This document shows positions 43,549-52,186 of a stretch of DNA of 59,846 nt, in pieces. Position numbers and translations under genes: made by a program. The stretch lies in assembly GCA_023489435.1 (NCBI GenBank), contig JAMDCA010000014.1, positions 1-59,846 of the forward strand, read 5' to 3'. Below the pieces are notes generated by a model that worked only from the letters and a program-made list of their open reading frames with translations, made no database searches and had not been told where the DNA came from. The DNA comes from Thermoplasmatota archaeon (GTDB lineage: Archaea > Thermoplasmatota > Thermoplasmata > Thermoplasmatales > Thermoplasmataceae). How positions within the stretch are numbered: position 1 is the stretch's first letter; the number at the start of each line of letters is the position of its first letter.

Positions 43549-44754
43549 TTAGAAGACTGCTACTTTGCCTTCTGTAAACATTTTCGTAAGTTCAGATATT
43601 TTTGCAAGCCTGTCATCGGCGAGGTTTCTTATGTTGTTCTTCAGCTTTGACGGGTCGACGTTGTCTGCATATATGACCTGAAGGCTTGCTACATGGGGGT
43701 CGTCAATTCTTCTTCCAATCTGGGAAACAATCCTCACATGAACTTCCTGTACATCATCCCCGTGTTCCTTGACTACATCCTGTGCAATGAGGTTTGAAAG
43801 AACGTTGTAAAGTTTTCCCACGTGCGTGACCGGGTTCTTTCCTGCAGCAGCTTCCATGCTCATTGGCCTGTATGGTGTGATGAGGCCAGTAACCCTGTTC
43901 CCTCTTCCCACTGATCCGTCGTCTCCATTTTCCATTGAAAGACCCGTAACTGTAAGATAGTGGCCAGTTCCCTTTCCGTCTTCCTCGTCCGCAGTGTTTA
44001 TGTAAATCTTGACCGGCTTGTCCGTGAGGGCCTCAGCCTGCTTTGTTATGTGTTCCCTGAGCTCTTCCTTTATTGAAAAGTACTCCGGGTCATCCTTTAC
44101 GAATTTGTCAACGTAAGCGGCAGCAACTGTGAGGTTTATGCTTTCCTTTTGCCTGAAGCCCATGACCTTGATATCGTATCCAATTGCCGGGAGCTTTTTC
44201 TTGAATTCCCTGCTGTTAATGTACTTCTCTGTTTCGTAAACGAGCCTCTCAGTATCTGAATATGGCGCAAATCCTACTCCGAATGATGTGTCGTTTGCCC
44301 TCAGCTTGGATGTATCGTAAATCTCAGTGAGATCAACTGATCCATGTCCGATTCTGCAGTCAATCATAACATCTGCATCAAGATCAAGGTGGTCGAAGTT
44401 TGATTTGAGGTACTCCCTTGTTGCCTTAATTGCAATGGACTTGAACGGTATCCTGTCATTTCCAACCTTCGTGGTTGCCCTTCCGCTGAGAAGAATGTAG
44501 GTTGGTTCCAGTACCTTTCCCCCACCAAAGGTTGGAGCTGACTGGCCGCCTACCACTTCTACCTGGTCTGTATTATGGTGAAGAATCTTTCCATATTCCT
44601 TAAGGTAATATTTGCTCAATGCTCTGCTAACTGATTCTGCAATTCCATCTGAAACACTGTCAGGGTGCCCTATTCCCTTCCTCTCTACAATTTCAATTTC
44701 CCTCTTGTGTGTGGGTGTCTGCTTGATTTGTTCTACAGCAATGTTTCTTTCCAT
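43549..44754 (-). CDS. mat: S-adenosylmethionine synthetase, archaeal type
   Basis: It makes S-adenosylmethionine from methionine and ATP. The archaeal form is strongly diverged from the bacterial one; here [76 protein letters not shown] and the C-terminal IGRRIDDP all match it. 401 residues, standard. TTAAATATAAAAT about 28 bases upstream is a TATA box that gives a very short or no leader. Confidence 0.96.
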   Translation of the reverse strand: MERNIAVEQIKQTPTHKREIEIVERKGIGHPDSVSDGIAESVSRALSKYYLKEYGKILHHNTDQVEVVGGQSAPTFGGGKVLEPTYILLSGRATTKVGNDRIPFKSIAIKATREYLKSNFDHLDLDADVMIDCRIGHGSVDLTEIYDTSKLRANDTSFGVGFAPYSDTERLVYETEKYINSREFKKKLPAIGYDIKVMGFRQKESINLTVAAAYVDKFVKDDPEYFSIKEELREHITKQAEALTDKPVKIYINTADEEDGKGTGHYLTVTGLSMENGDDGSVGRGNRVTGLITPYRPMSMEAAAGKNPVTHVGKLYNVLSNLIAQDVVKEHGDDVQEVHVRIVSQIGRRIDDPHVASLQVIYADNVDPSKLKNNIRNLADDRLAKISELTKMFTEGKVAVF

Positions 44755-44913
44755 TGTATTGCCTCTTTTCGAGGGATTTTATATTTAACATAAAGGTTTT
44801 GTATTTATGTAACCTAAATTACTATGGTATGTAATAAAATTACCAACTGTAATTTTTTAACCTTGAAAAGCCAAATGCAAACCAATTAAACATGGATGCC
44901 ATAAGCTTTCATA

Positions 44914-46416
44914 ATGAAAATTCTTGCCAGTGTTCATGACAAAACAAACCTGACTGCTTTCCTAAAGGGGATTTCACAGTTCATCACTGAGGTTTATGCA
45001 AGCGGCAACACATACAGGCACATTACTGAAGCAGGAATCAAAGCCATAAATATCTCTGACCTGACTGGTTTTGAAGAACTGCTTGGGGGAAGAGTCAAAA
45101 CACTTCATCCCGCGATCTTCTCAGGAATACTGTCCACAAGGGATGAACAGGCTAACAGGCAACTTGCGGAAAGAAATTTTCCGGAATTTGACATGGTAAT
45201 ATCCAACCTTTACCCCTTTGAGGAAGCTGCAAAAACCGGGGAACTCCACAATATGATAGAAAATATTGATATTGGCGGAATTTCATTGCTGAGGGCTGCA
45301 GCAAAGAATTTTGAGAATGTCGTGGTGCTTACAAGCCCCGACCAGTACGAGATGGTTGAAAAGGAGCTGCTTCAAAACTCCAAGGTATCCCAGGAAACCA
45401 GGAAAAGACTTGCCCTGAGGGCATTTGGCAGGGCAGCGGATTATGATATTGCCATTTACAGGTCACTTGCAGACAAACTCCTGGGTACACTCCCTTCAAG
45501 ATTTTACCTTAAAGGAATGAACGGAAAAGAACTGAGGTATGGCGAGAACCCCGACCAGAAAGGCTTTGTCTATTCAGACGGCTCCGGGAACGGGATAGCC
45601 AATGCACAGCCACTTCAGGGAAAAGAACTTTCATACAACAATCTGCAGGATGCCGATGCTGCCCTGGAAACAGCCCTTGATTTCGATGAACCTGTTGCAG
45701 TGGTGATAAAGCACAACACCCCCTGCGGAGTTGCTACGGCACCTGCTGCCTCAGAAGCACTCATCAGGGCAATAGAAGCAGACAGCGAATCCGTCTACGG
45801 ATCAGTGATAGCGTTGAACAGGATCTTTGATGAAGCCTGCCTGGAAGCCATGTCCAAATACTTTGTTGAAGTGCTCATAGCCCCCGACTATACTCCGGGA
45901 GCTCTTGAAGGCCTGAAGAAGAAGAAAAATCTCAGAGTGCTCAAGGTGCCTCTGGTTCGGGACAGGAGCCTGAGGGTAAGGTCAATCTCAAACGGTTTCC
46001 TCGCTCAGGGTCCCCTGTCGTCCGAATTCGGCGAGCCACTTCTCAAAACCTCACAGAAGGCAAATCAGCAGCAGATGGACGATATGGACTTTGCCTGGAA
46101 AGTTGTAGCCCACTGCAGGAGCAATGCAATTGTACTTGCAAAAGGCGGAATGACGGTTGGAATTGGAGCCGGGCAGACCTCCAGGATAGAGGCACTGAGG
46201 GGAGCCGTGGGAAGGGCAGGCGACAAATCCAAGGGCGCAGTCCTTGCTTCAGATGCATTCTTCCCATTCTATGACAATGTTGAACTTGCTTCTTCTGCAG
46301 GCGTTTCAGCAATAATCCAGCCTGGCGGTTCAGTCAGGGACGACCAGGTAATCGCTAAAGCCCAGGAGCTTGGGATTCCCATGTACTTCACAGGCAAGAG
46401 GGTATTCCTCCACTGA
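44914..46416 (+). CDS. purH: Bifunctional AICAR transformylase/IMP cyclohydrolase
   Basis: It performs the last two steps of IMP synthesis. The N-terminal IMP cyclohydrolase domain (residues 1-190) has SVHDKTNL, DLTGFEELLGGRVKTLHPAIFSGIL and NIDIGGISLLRAAAKN. The transformylase domain follows with LSYNNLQDADAALE, the catalytic KHNTPCG, SNAIVLAKGGMTVGIGAGQTSR and SDAFFPFYDNVE. In the N-domain the usual STGGT loop reads ASGNT. At 500 residues it is slightly shorter than bacterial PurH (~525). ATG is 26 bases after AATTAAAC. Many archaea use PurP/PurO instead. Confidence 0.94.
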   Translation: MKILASVHDKTNLTAFLKGISQFITEVYASGNTYRHITEAGIKAINISDLTGFEELLGGRVKTLHPAIFSGILSTRDEQANRQLAERNFPEFDMVISNLYPFEEAAKTGELHNMIENIDIGGISLLRAAAKNFENVVVLTSPDQYEMVEKELLQNSKVSQETRKRLALRAFGRAADYDIAIYRSLADKLLGTLPSRFYLKGMNGKELRYGENPDQKGFVYSDGSGNGIANAQPLQGKELSYNNLQDADAALETALDFDEPVAVVIKHNTPCGVATAPAASEALIRAIEADSESVYGSVIALNRIFDEACLEAMSKYFVEVLIAPDYTPGALEGLKKKKNLRVLKVPLVRDRSLRVRSISNGFLAQGPLSSEFGEPLLKTSQKANQQQMDDMDFAWKVVAHCRSNAIVLAKGGMTVGIGAGQTSRIEALRGAVGRAGDKSKGAVLASDAFFPFYDNVELASSAGVSAIIQPGGSVRDDQVIAKAQELGIPMYFTGKRVFLH

Positions 46417-46423
46417 GGAATAT

Positions 46424-47314
46424 TCAAAGCAATACCGAGAAAATAAGGTACGCAATCAGGAAGCCGGAAACGGCCCCTCCATTTATTAGCGGAAGGCCTG
46501 GTGCAGGACGGGCAACATTTGTGAACATTAGCACCCCCATTCCAATTATTGCACCAATAAGCGGGAACAGTAAAAATGGAACAGGGTCAGCCTTTCCGTA
46601 AAGATAGGAGGCAACCACCATTATGCTTGGGAAAACCATGTCTCCGAAACCCAGCAGCAGCATTTTGTGCTCGCCCTTATCCACACCGTCAGCCATTTTA
46701 ACATCCTTCATTTTTACCCCCCTTTCACCGGGGAACACAAAGAGCAGTGGTAACTTTTCATTAACTGCAACCTTTGCCAGGCTCACCATATGCTTTGTCC
46801 GGTACACTGCAACGTAGTCATAGATTGCAAAGACTACCAGAAAAGCCACGGATGCCCACACGCCGATGATGAGAGACCATATTGCAGACACACCCGCGAC
46901 AAGGAAGAAACCAGCCGCATCCACCACGTACCATTCGTTCTTGAATATGAGAAGCAGGACCATTATTGCAGGTGCCATGAACAGCATGATGTAATACTCG
47001 AGATATGTCTGGGCAATATACGCTCCAATGAATATCCATACATAGAACACTATGTATGCAATAATTGCAAGGAAAACCCACCTGAGAATGCTGGCGATTC
47101 TCCTCCTGCCAAGGTAAATGACCACTGCTGAGAATGCAATTGCGGCAACGAGGTAATAGATGATGTAAGAGGCCCCCTGAGTGCCACTGGTTGGGGGAGA
47201 CTGGGCACCTGACGCTATAATCAGGGATGAGAGGAAAGTCGCGAATAGGGCTGATATTATAAAAAGTATAAGGCTTGAGACCTCAGGAACTTTGCTTTTT
47301 AGTGCGCCTGCCAC
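46424..47314 (-). CDS. Presenilin/signal peptide peptidase-type intramembrane aspartyl protease
   Basis: An archaeal presenilin homologue that cuts peptides within the membrane. About nine hydrophobic segments are present; catalytic aspartates are Asp166 in AIYDYVAVY (YD motif) and Asp225 in LGFGDMVFP (GxGD motif), with APGLP (271-275) as the PALP-type element. 296 residues. The likely start is a GTG at 47314, inside the last 32 bases of topA. No soluble partner subunit is nearby, as expected for archaeal members that act alone. Confidence 0.88.
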   Translation of the reverse strand: MAGALKSKVPEVSSLILFIISALFATFLSSLIIASGAQSPPTSGTQGASYIIYYLVAAIAFSAVVIYLGRRRIASILRWVFLAIIAYIVFYVWIFIGAYIAQTYLEYYIMLFMAPAIMVLLLIFKNEWYVVDAAGFFLVAGVSAIWSLIIGVWASVAFLVVFAIYDYVAVYRTKHMVSLAKVAVNEKLPLLFVFPGERGVKMKDVKMADGVDKGEHKMLLLGFGDMVFPSIMVVASYLYGKADPVPFLLFPLIGAIIGMGVLMFTNVARPAPGLPLINGGAVSGFLIAYLIFSVLL

Positions 47315-49670
47315 TGCTTTTCACACTCTTCTTTTTCTCCTTTGGCTTCTCTTTGTCGCCAGTTTCTTTTGGCTTGGCTTTCTTTTCCTTGTTGTACTTG
47401 CAGTCCATCTTGGGGCAGAACTTCCATGCCCTGCCGTTCCTGAAATCTATTATTAGGGGTGCCCCGCACTCTTCGCATATTTCCCCTGTGTTCTTGAGCT
47501 GGCCCATCTGCGGCAGAGGGTAGGTTGTTGTGCACTTGGGATAGTTTGAACAGCCAAGGAACCGTTTGCCGAACCTTGACTGGCGAATAATGAGATCTCC
47601 ATTGTCCTGCGGGCACTTACCCATAAGGATTCTGTTTGAGTTAAACTGGCACTTGGGATTGATGCATCTGGTCTCAGGTGACTGTCCCTTCCTGATCACC
47701 CTTATCAGCGGAAGGCCGCATTCCTCACATTTGTCCTCCAGGATTTGAGGAGTGCCTCTTAGTGGGCTGGGAAAATCAATAACACAGCCTTCCTGTTCGC
47801 ACTTGAGCCTGGAATAATCCTTGTTCCTCATCAGGACTATGTCCATGCCATGGATAGGGCATTTCCCAACGGGGTTTCCCTTCCTCAGGGAACTTATGAT
47901 AGTCTCCCTTATGACTGCCTCCTTGGTCCTGAACTGCTCCAGGACATCCAGCAACATATCCTTGGAAATCTGCACCACATCTGACTTGGTCTTCTTCCTG
48001 TTTGCTATTCCATCCATTTCAGTTTCAAGGGTCGCCGTCATGTCGGGCTCAGTAATTGTGGAATGTACCATGAGAAGCGCCTCTATGAGCCCCATTCCCA
48101 GATGTGTGGGCCTGACCGGATTACCCTCAATGAAGCCCCTCATCTGGAGTTTTTCTATAATGTCATGCCTTGTGCTCTTTGTTCCAAGGTTCAGTTCCTC
48201 CATTTTCTTTATGAGTGAAGCCATGTCGTATCTTCTTGGTGGTTTGGTCATTTCCTCGTTAAGGTTCCATTCTTTGCCTTTAACCTCTGTTCCTGGCTGA
48301 AGCTCCGGGATCAATGTCTCCTCGACCCTCCTGTATGGATAGAGTTCGAGCCAGCCATGATCCTTTATGGTCTGTCCCCTGGACTCAAAATCATGGCCAT
48401 TGACATCAATGAGGGCGTAAGAGACTTCCTTTGTCCCTTCCCTGTAAAGTGTGGCCAGAAATCTCCTCACAATGAGTTCGTAGATTTTCCAGTAATCACC
48501 CCTCAGATCAGACTGTTTTGCGGCTGATACCGGATAGATAGGAGGGTGATCGGTTGCCTCAGTCTTTCCCCTTGAGGGCCTGATCGTCTCCTGTTCCAGC
48601 ACTTTCTTGACCAGTTCAGAAAACTCAGTATCCTTGAGCTTGTTCAAGACACCCTTGAGGTTTATGGACCTCTGGTAGACTGTATTGTCGGTCCTTGGGT
48701 AACTGATGAATCCCCTTGTGTAGAGGCCCTCGGCAATCTTCATAGCCCTTCCCGGCTGGACTCCAATCCTGGAAGCTTCCCTGATAAACTCTGTGGTGTT
48801 GAATGGTGGAGGCTTGTATATCCTTTCATCGTTCCTGGAGAATTCCTTGACCGTCCCGTTTCGACCGTTGATTTCCTCGTAAATCCTGTCGGCATCTTTC
48901 CGTTCCCAGATTGCCCCTTCCTTGGAGGTTGCCAGGAAATCCCTCTTCTTGTTGAACAGTATGCTGATTGTCCAGTAAGGCTTCTCCACGAAGTCACGGA
49001 TTTCGATCTCCTTCCTCACAACAAGCGCCAGTGTAGGGGTCTGCACTCTTCCAACTGACAGAAAATTTTTTCCCAGGCGGTTTGAGGTCAATGAAAAGAA
49101 CCTTGTGAGGACTGCTCCCCAGAAAAGGTCAATTTCTTCCCTTGCTGACGCTGACTGAGCTAAGTCGTTGTCCACATCAGCAAGTTCAGCAAATGCCTTC
49201 CTTATGTCGTCTGGTGTGAGGGCGCTGAATCGTGCACGCTTGATTTCAGGATTTGATTTCACTTTCTGGAGCACATTCCTGTCCACTATGTCCAGTGCCT
49301 CAACACCGATAAGTTCCCCTTCCCTGTCATAGTCAGTGGCGACAATGATGCTGTCAGCCTTGTCGGTGAGAGATACAAGGCTGTTGAATGCGCTCTTGTT
49401 GGTTACTTTGTGGACAATGTTTGAGGAAATGAGATTCTCCAGCTTTGTGGATTTCCAGTCCTTCATGCTGTCGTTGAAATCAATTGCCACTATATGCCCG
49501 CTAAGTGGAATGACTGCATGCCGGTCATCCCCCTCTCCAAATTCAATGTAATTGAGGCCTTTAGATCTCTTCTGCTTGGAGGTCCCATTTGAGAGAATAT
49601 AGGCAATTCTCCTTGCTGCATCAGCCTTTTCTGTGATAATGATCTTCTTTGGTGAAGTTGTTTCTTGCAA
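47283..49670 (-). CDS. topA: DNA topoisomerase I (type IA)
   Basis: It relaxes negative supercoils via a 5'-phosphotyrosine intermediate. TOPRIM domain: ITEKADAARRIAYIL, then ATDYDREGELIG (residues 111-122). The active Tyr324 is in GFISYPRTDNTVY. Four C-terminal zinc ribbons are visible (starting GKCPIHGM, DKCEECGL, GKCPQDNG and EICEECGA), followed by a lysine-rich tail. 795 residues. The start is a TTG at 49670, 25 bases after AACTTAATAG (49691-49700), so a leaderless mRNA is likely. The last 32 bases overlap the presenilin gene. Confidence 0.95.
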   Translation of the reverse strand: MQETTSPKKIIITEKADAARRIAYILSNGTSKQKRSKGLNYIEFGEGDDRHAVIPLSGHIVAIDFNDSMKDWKSTKLENLISSNIVHKVTNKSAFNSLVSLTDKADSIIVATDYDREGELIGVEALDIVDRNVLQKVKSNPEIKRARFSALTPDDIRKAFAELADVDNDLAQSASAREEIDLFWGAVLTRFFSLTSNRLGKNFLSVGRVQTPTLALVVRKEIEIRDFVEKPYWTISILFNKKRDFLATSKEGAIWERKDADRIYEEINGRNGTVKEFSRNDERIYKPPPFNTTEFIREASRIGVQPGRAMKIAEGLYTRGFISYPRTDNTVYQRSINLKGVLNKLKDTEFSELVKKVLEQETIRPSRGKTEATDHPPIYPVSAAKQSDLRGDYWKIYELIVRRFLATLYREGTKEVSYALIDVNGHDFESRGQTIKDHGWLELYPYRRVEETLIPELQPGTEVKGKEWNLNEEMTKPPRRYDMASLIKKMEELNLGTKSTRHDIIEKLQMRGFIEGNPVRPTHLGMGLIEALLMVHSTITEPDMTATLETEMDGIANRKKTKSDVVQISKDMLLDVLEQFRTKEAVIRETIISSLRKGNPVGKCPIHGMDIVLMRNKDYSRLKCEQEGCVIDFPSPLRGTPQILEDKCEECGLPLIRVIRKGQSPETRCINPKCQFNSNRILMGKCPQDNGDLIIRQSRFGKRFLGCSNYPKCTTTYPLPQMGQLKNTGEICEECGAPLIIDFRNGRAWKFCPKMDCKYNKEKKAKPKETGDKEKPKEKKKSVKSSGRRTKKQSS

Positions 49671-49690
49671 TCGTCCATTAAATGCTTCTT

Positions 49691-49700
49691 CTATTAAGTT
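49691..49700 (-). promoter_or_regulatory. TATA-like box for topA
   Basis: AACTTAATAG on the minus strand is centred 25 bases before the TTG start at 49670. Confidence 0.4.
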
Positions 49701-49775
49701 CTTTACCTGTCTGGCAATGGCTCCGCATTTGTTGGAAATTTTCAGGTCTCTGCAACTTATTACAGATGGCTTAAC

Positions 49776-49784
49776 ACTTTATCC
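49776..49784 (+). promoter_or_regulatory. TATA-like box for the HemK-type methyltransferase
   Basis: ACTTTATCC is centred 25 bases before the TTG start at 49805; the two nearer ATG codons (49794-49799) are in another frame. Confidence 0.4.
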
Positions 49785-49804
49785 ACCAGTGTCATGATGA
49801 AAAG

Positions 49805-50389
49805 TTGATAGTCCATTACGAGAAGTACAGTTCAATTTCCATCGAGCACTGCAGCAAGGTATACGGCCCTGCAGAAGACACTTTTCTCATAATGGACCAT
49901 ATGATTCCGGGCACCAATGTCCTTGAAGTTGGCTGTGGCACTGGAATTATTTCCATTTACTGCTGCAAGCTGGGAAGAAAGGTTACCTGCTGTGACGTCT
50001 CCAGGGATGCCAGGAACTGCTGTGAAAGAAATGCAATCAGGAACCATGTTGAATTCGAGATTGTTGATTCGCAACTTTTCAACAGGATAGAGGGCAGGTT
50101 TGACACCATAATCTTCAATCCGCCTTACCTTCCCACAGAAGACAGGTATGAAGAAGCTGGCCAGTGGAACGGCGGGTCAGAGGGTTTTGATGTCATCAGG
50201 CCATTTCTGAAAGATGCATCTAACCATCTTGAGGAACACGGATCAATTTACATAATTCTGTCAAGCCTTACCGATGTCAATTCACTAATAGCTGAATTCA
50301 ACCAGTACACCTTCCTGGAAAAAGCCAGGCAATCATTCTTCTTTGAAACTATTTACCTTTACCAGCTTTTCAAGAGGACGGGCCCTTAA
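49805..50389 (+). CDS. HemK/PrmC-type (Mtq2-like) N5-glutamine methyltransferase
   Basis: A SAM-dependent methyltransferase whose homologues methylate the GGQ glutamine of release factors. SAM motif I is VLEVGCGTGIISIYC, and the catalytic NPPY appears in FDTIIFNPPYLPTEDRYEEAGQWNGG. GPAEDTFLIMD before motif I is characteristic of the archaeal/eukaryotic Mtq2 group. 194 residues, short because that group lacks the bacterial N-terminal domain. Start TTG at 49805. Its end overlaps the convergent nfeD-like gene by 20 bases. Confidence 0.85.
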   Translation: MIVHYEKYSSISIEHCSKVYGPAEDTFLIMDHMIPGTNVLEVGCGTGIISIYCCKLGRKVTCCDVSRDARNCCERNAIRNHVEFEIVDSQLFNRIEGRFDTIIFNPPYLPTEDRYEEAGQWNGGSEGFDVIRPFLKDASNHLEEHGSIYIILSSLTDVNSLIAEFNQYTFLEKARQSFFFETIYLYQLFKRTGP

Positions 50390-50729
50390 GTTTTGCGTCA
50401 ATCTGTGCAGCGTTTTCAGGTAGGACTTTCTTCTCCACCTTCAAAGTGAGGTTTTCCATTTCCGTGACAGTCACAGTATCCCCGATCCCGACAGAGTCCA
50501 TGTCAGCGCATTCAGCATTCCAGACCTGGGAATTAATAGAAACCCTGAGAAAACCTGGTTTCTTGCCCACAACGACTGCTTTTCTGCCAACGTACGAATC
50601 TTTGCCCGTGAGCGGATTTCTGCCGAACGGGTACCTCATTATGAGCCTGGTGAGCCAAGAACCCATCGCACCCCCTACCAGTAGAAAGATGAGTGCGTAT
50701 AGGATAAATGTCGTCTGGGAAACCTGCAT
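50370..50729 (-). CDS. Short NfeD-like membrane protein
   Basis: A 119-residue protein with one N-terminal hydrophobic helix (TTFILYALIFLLVGGAMGSWLT), a short linker, and a small beta-barrel typical of the NfeD C-terminal OB-like domain (GRKAVVVGKKPGFLRVSINSQVWNAECADMDSVGIGDTVTVTEMENLTLKVEK). NfeD proteins partner with stomatins; the stomatin here is 35 kb away. ATG at 50729 is about 25 bases after AATTATAACC. Membership rests on the domain pattern, so moderately sure. Confidence 0.68.
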   Translation of the reverse strand: MQVSQTTFILYALIFLLVGGAMGSWLTRLIMRYPFGRNPLTGKDSYVGRKAVVVGKKPGFLRVSINSQVWNAECADMDSVGIGDTVTVTEMENLTLKVEKKVLPENAAQIDAKLKGPSS

Positions 50730-50814
50730 TGTTCCACTATTATCTCTTTGGTTATAATTTTACCCGAAAAGACTCATAGAGTTTTAAATGTGGAAATAAT
50801 GACCTGTAAACCAA

Positions 50815-51900
50815 ATGCCTACCATTCAGGACAGAATAAAGGAAATTGAGGAGGAACTCCACAAGACAGAGTACAACAAGGCCACACAGAAGCATATAGG
50901 TATTCTGAAGGCCAAGCTGTCGAGGCTGGAGCTGGAATCCCAAACTCAGAAGAAAGGTGGCGGCGAGGGCTTTTCTATCCCGAAATCCGGTGATTCAACG
51001 GTAGCCCTTGTTGGTTTTCCAAGCGTGGGAAAAAGCAGCATCCTGAACAAGCTCACCTCCCAGGAGAGCAAGATAGGAAGCTTTGCATTCACAACGCTGA
51101 CAGTCATACCTGGGACACTGAACTACAAGGGTGCCCAGATACAGATACTGGACCTTCCTGGAATAATTGAAAATGCCAGCGTGGGCTCCGGGAGGGGAAG
51201 AGAGGTCCTGAGCATGGTCAGGAACGCTGACCTGGTCCTGGTCATCACCGATGTTGATGCCAAAGGGGTGGACAAGATAATATTTGAGCTTCATCGTGCA
51301 GGCATTGTCCTCAACAGGCGGAGAAGGAATATTTCCATAAAGAAGGGAAACAGCGGCGGCATCAAGATACACAAGCCCAAGAAAGTCGACATAAACGATG
51401 ATGAAATCCGTTCTGTCCTGAAGGAATTCAAGATCACCAACGCGGATGTGTTCATTAGGGAGGCTATAACCATGGATGACCTGATTGACCACCTCAGGGG
51501 AAATACAATTTATGCTCCAGGGCTCTTCATTGTGAACAAGATTGACCTGCCTCACAGGAAGGAAAACCTCGATAGCCTCAGGCAGTATGGCAAGGTCCTG
51601 ACCGTTTCAGCATCTGCAAACATAGGGATAGAGAACCTCAAGGAACAGATTTACCAGTCGCTGGAGCTGGTTCGCATTTACCTCAGAGAAAAGTCCGGTC
51701 GTGTCGATATGGAGAGGCCAATGGTTGTGAGAAAGGGGGTGGTTGTCCGGGAAATCGTGAGGAAGATAAGCAGGGAAATGCTTGATTCCTTCAGGTATGC
51801 AATAATTACCGGCCCCCACAGGAAGCAGGCTGAACTGAGGGTTGGCCTGGAATACGAGCTCCTGGACAGTGATGTTCTCACTATAATAAGCAGAAATTAG
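50815..51900 (+). CDS. DRG-family GTPase
   Basis: A developmentally-regulated-GTP-binding-protein homologue, a ribosome-associated translational GTPase. A helical N-terminus (IQDRIKEIEEELHKTEYNKATQKHIGILKAKLSRLE) precedes the G domain with GFPSVGKSSILNKLT, DLPGIIENAS and IVNKIDLP; the C-terminal TGS domain covers the last ~70 residues (RKGVVVREIVRKISREMLDSFRYAIITGPHRKQAELRVGLEYELLDSDVLTII). 361 residues, standard for archaea. ATG follows TTTTAAAT by about 29 bases. Acylphosphatase follows directly. Confidence 0.94.
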   Translation: MPTIQDRIKEIEEELHKTEYNKATQKHIGILKAKLSRLELESQTQKKGGGEGFSIPKSGDSTVALVGFPSVGKSSILNKLTSQESKIGSFAFTTLTVIPGTLNYKGAQIQILDLPGIIENASVGSGRGREVLSMVRNADLVLVITDVDAKGVDKIIFELHRAGIVLNRRRRNISIKKGNSGGIKIHKPKKVDINDDEIRSVLKEFKITNADVFIREAITMDDLIDHLRGNTIYAPGLFIVNKIDLPHRKENLDSLRQYGKVLTVSASANIGIENLKEQIYQSLELVRIYLREKSGRVDMERPMVVRKGVVVREIVRKISREMLDSFRYAIITGPHRKQAELRVGLEYELLDSDVLTIISRN

Positions 51901-51904
51901 GTTG

Positions 51905-52186
51905 ATGGTAAGAATGATTGTTGCTAGAAGGGTAAGATTTTACGGTGACGTGCAGGGAGTGAATTTCAGGAGAAATTTTGCCGCGCTTGGAAACAGCCTT
52001 AAGCTTGTTGGCTGGGTGAAGAACCTTGCAGATGGTTCGGTGGAAGCCCATATCGAAGGTGAGCCACAGTTAATCCAGTCAATGATCCACAGATCATGTA
52101 CGGAGCTATTTCCAGCAAAAGTTGAAAAATTCCAGTCTCAGGAAGATGAGATTGAGGAACTCCAAGAGTTCGTCGTCATCAGGTGA
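51905..52186 (+). CDS. acyP: Acylphosphatase
   Basis: A small enzyme hydrolysing acyl phosphates such as carbamoyl or acetyl phosphate. The catalytic arginine lies in GDVQGVNFRRNFA and the catalytic asparagine in GWVKNLADGSVEAHIEG, both in the standard ferredoxin-like layout. The ATG at 51905 is preferred over an adjacent TTG at 51902. 93 residues. It starts 4 bases after the DRG stop and overlaps the convergent threonine dehydratase by 8 bases. Confidence 0.93.
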   Translation: MVRMIVARRVRFYGDVQGVNFRRNFAALGNSLKLVGWVKNLADGSVEAHIEGEPQLIQSMIHRSCTELFPAKVEKFQSQEDEIEELQEFVVIR

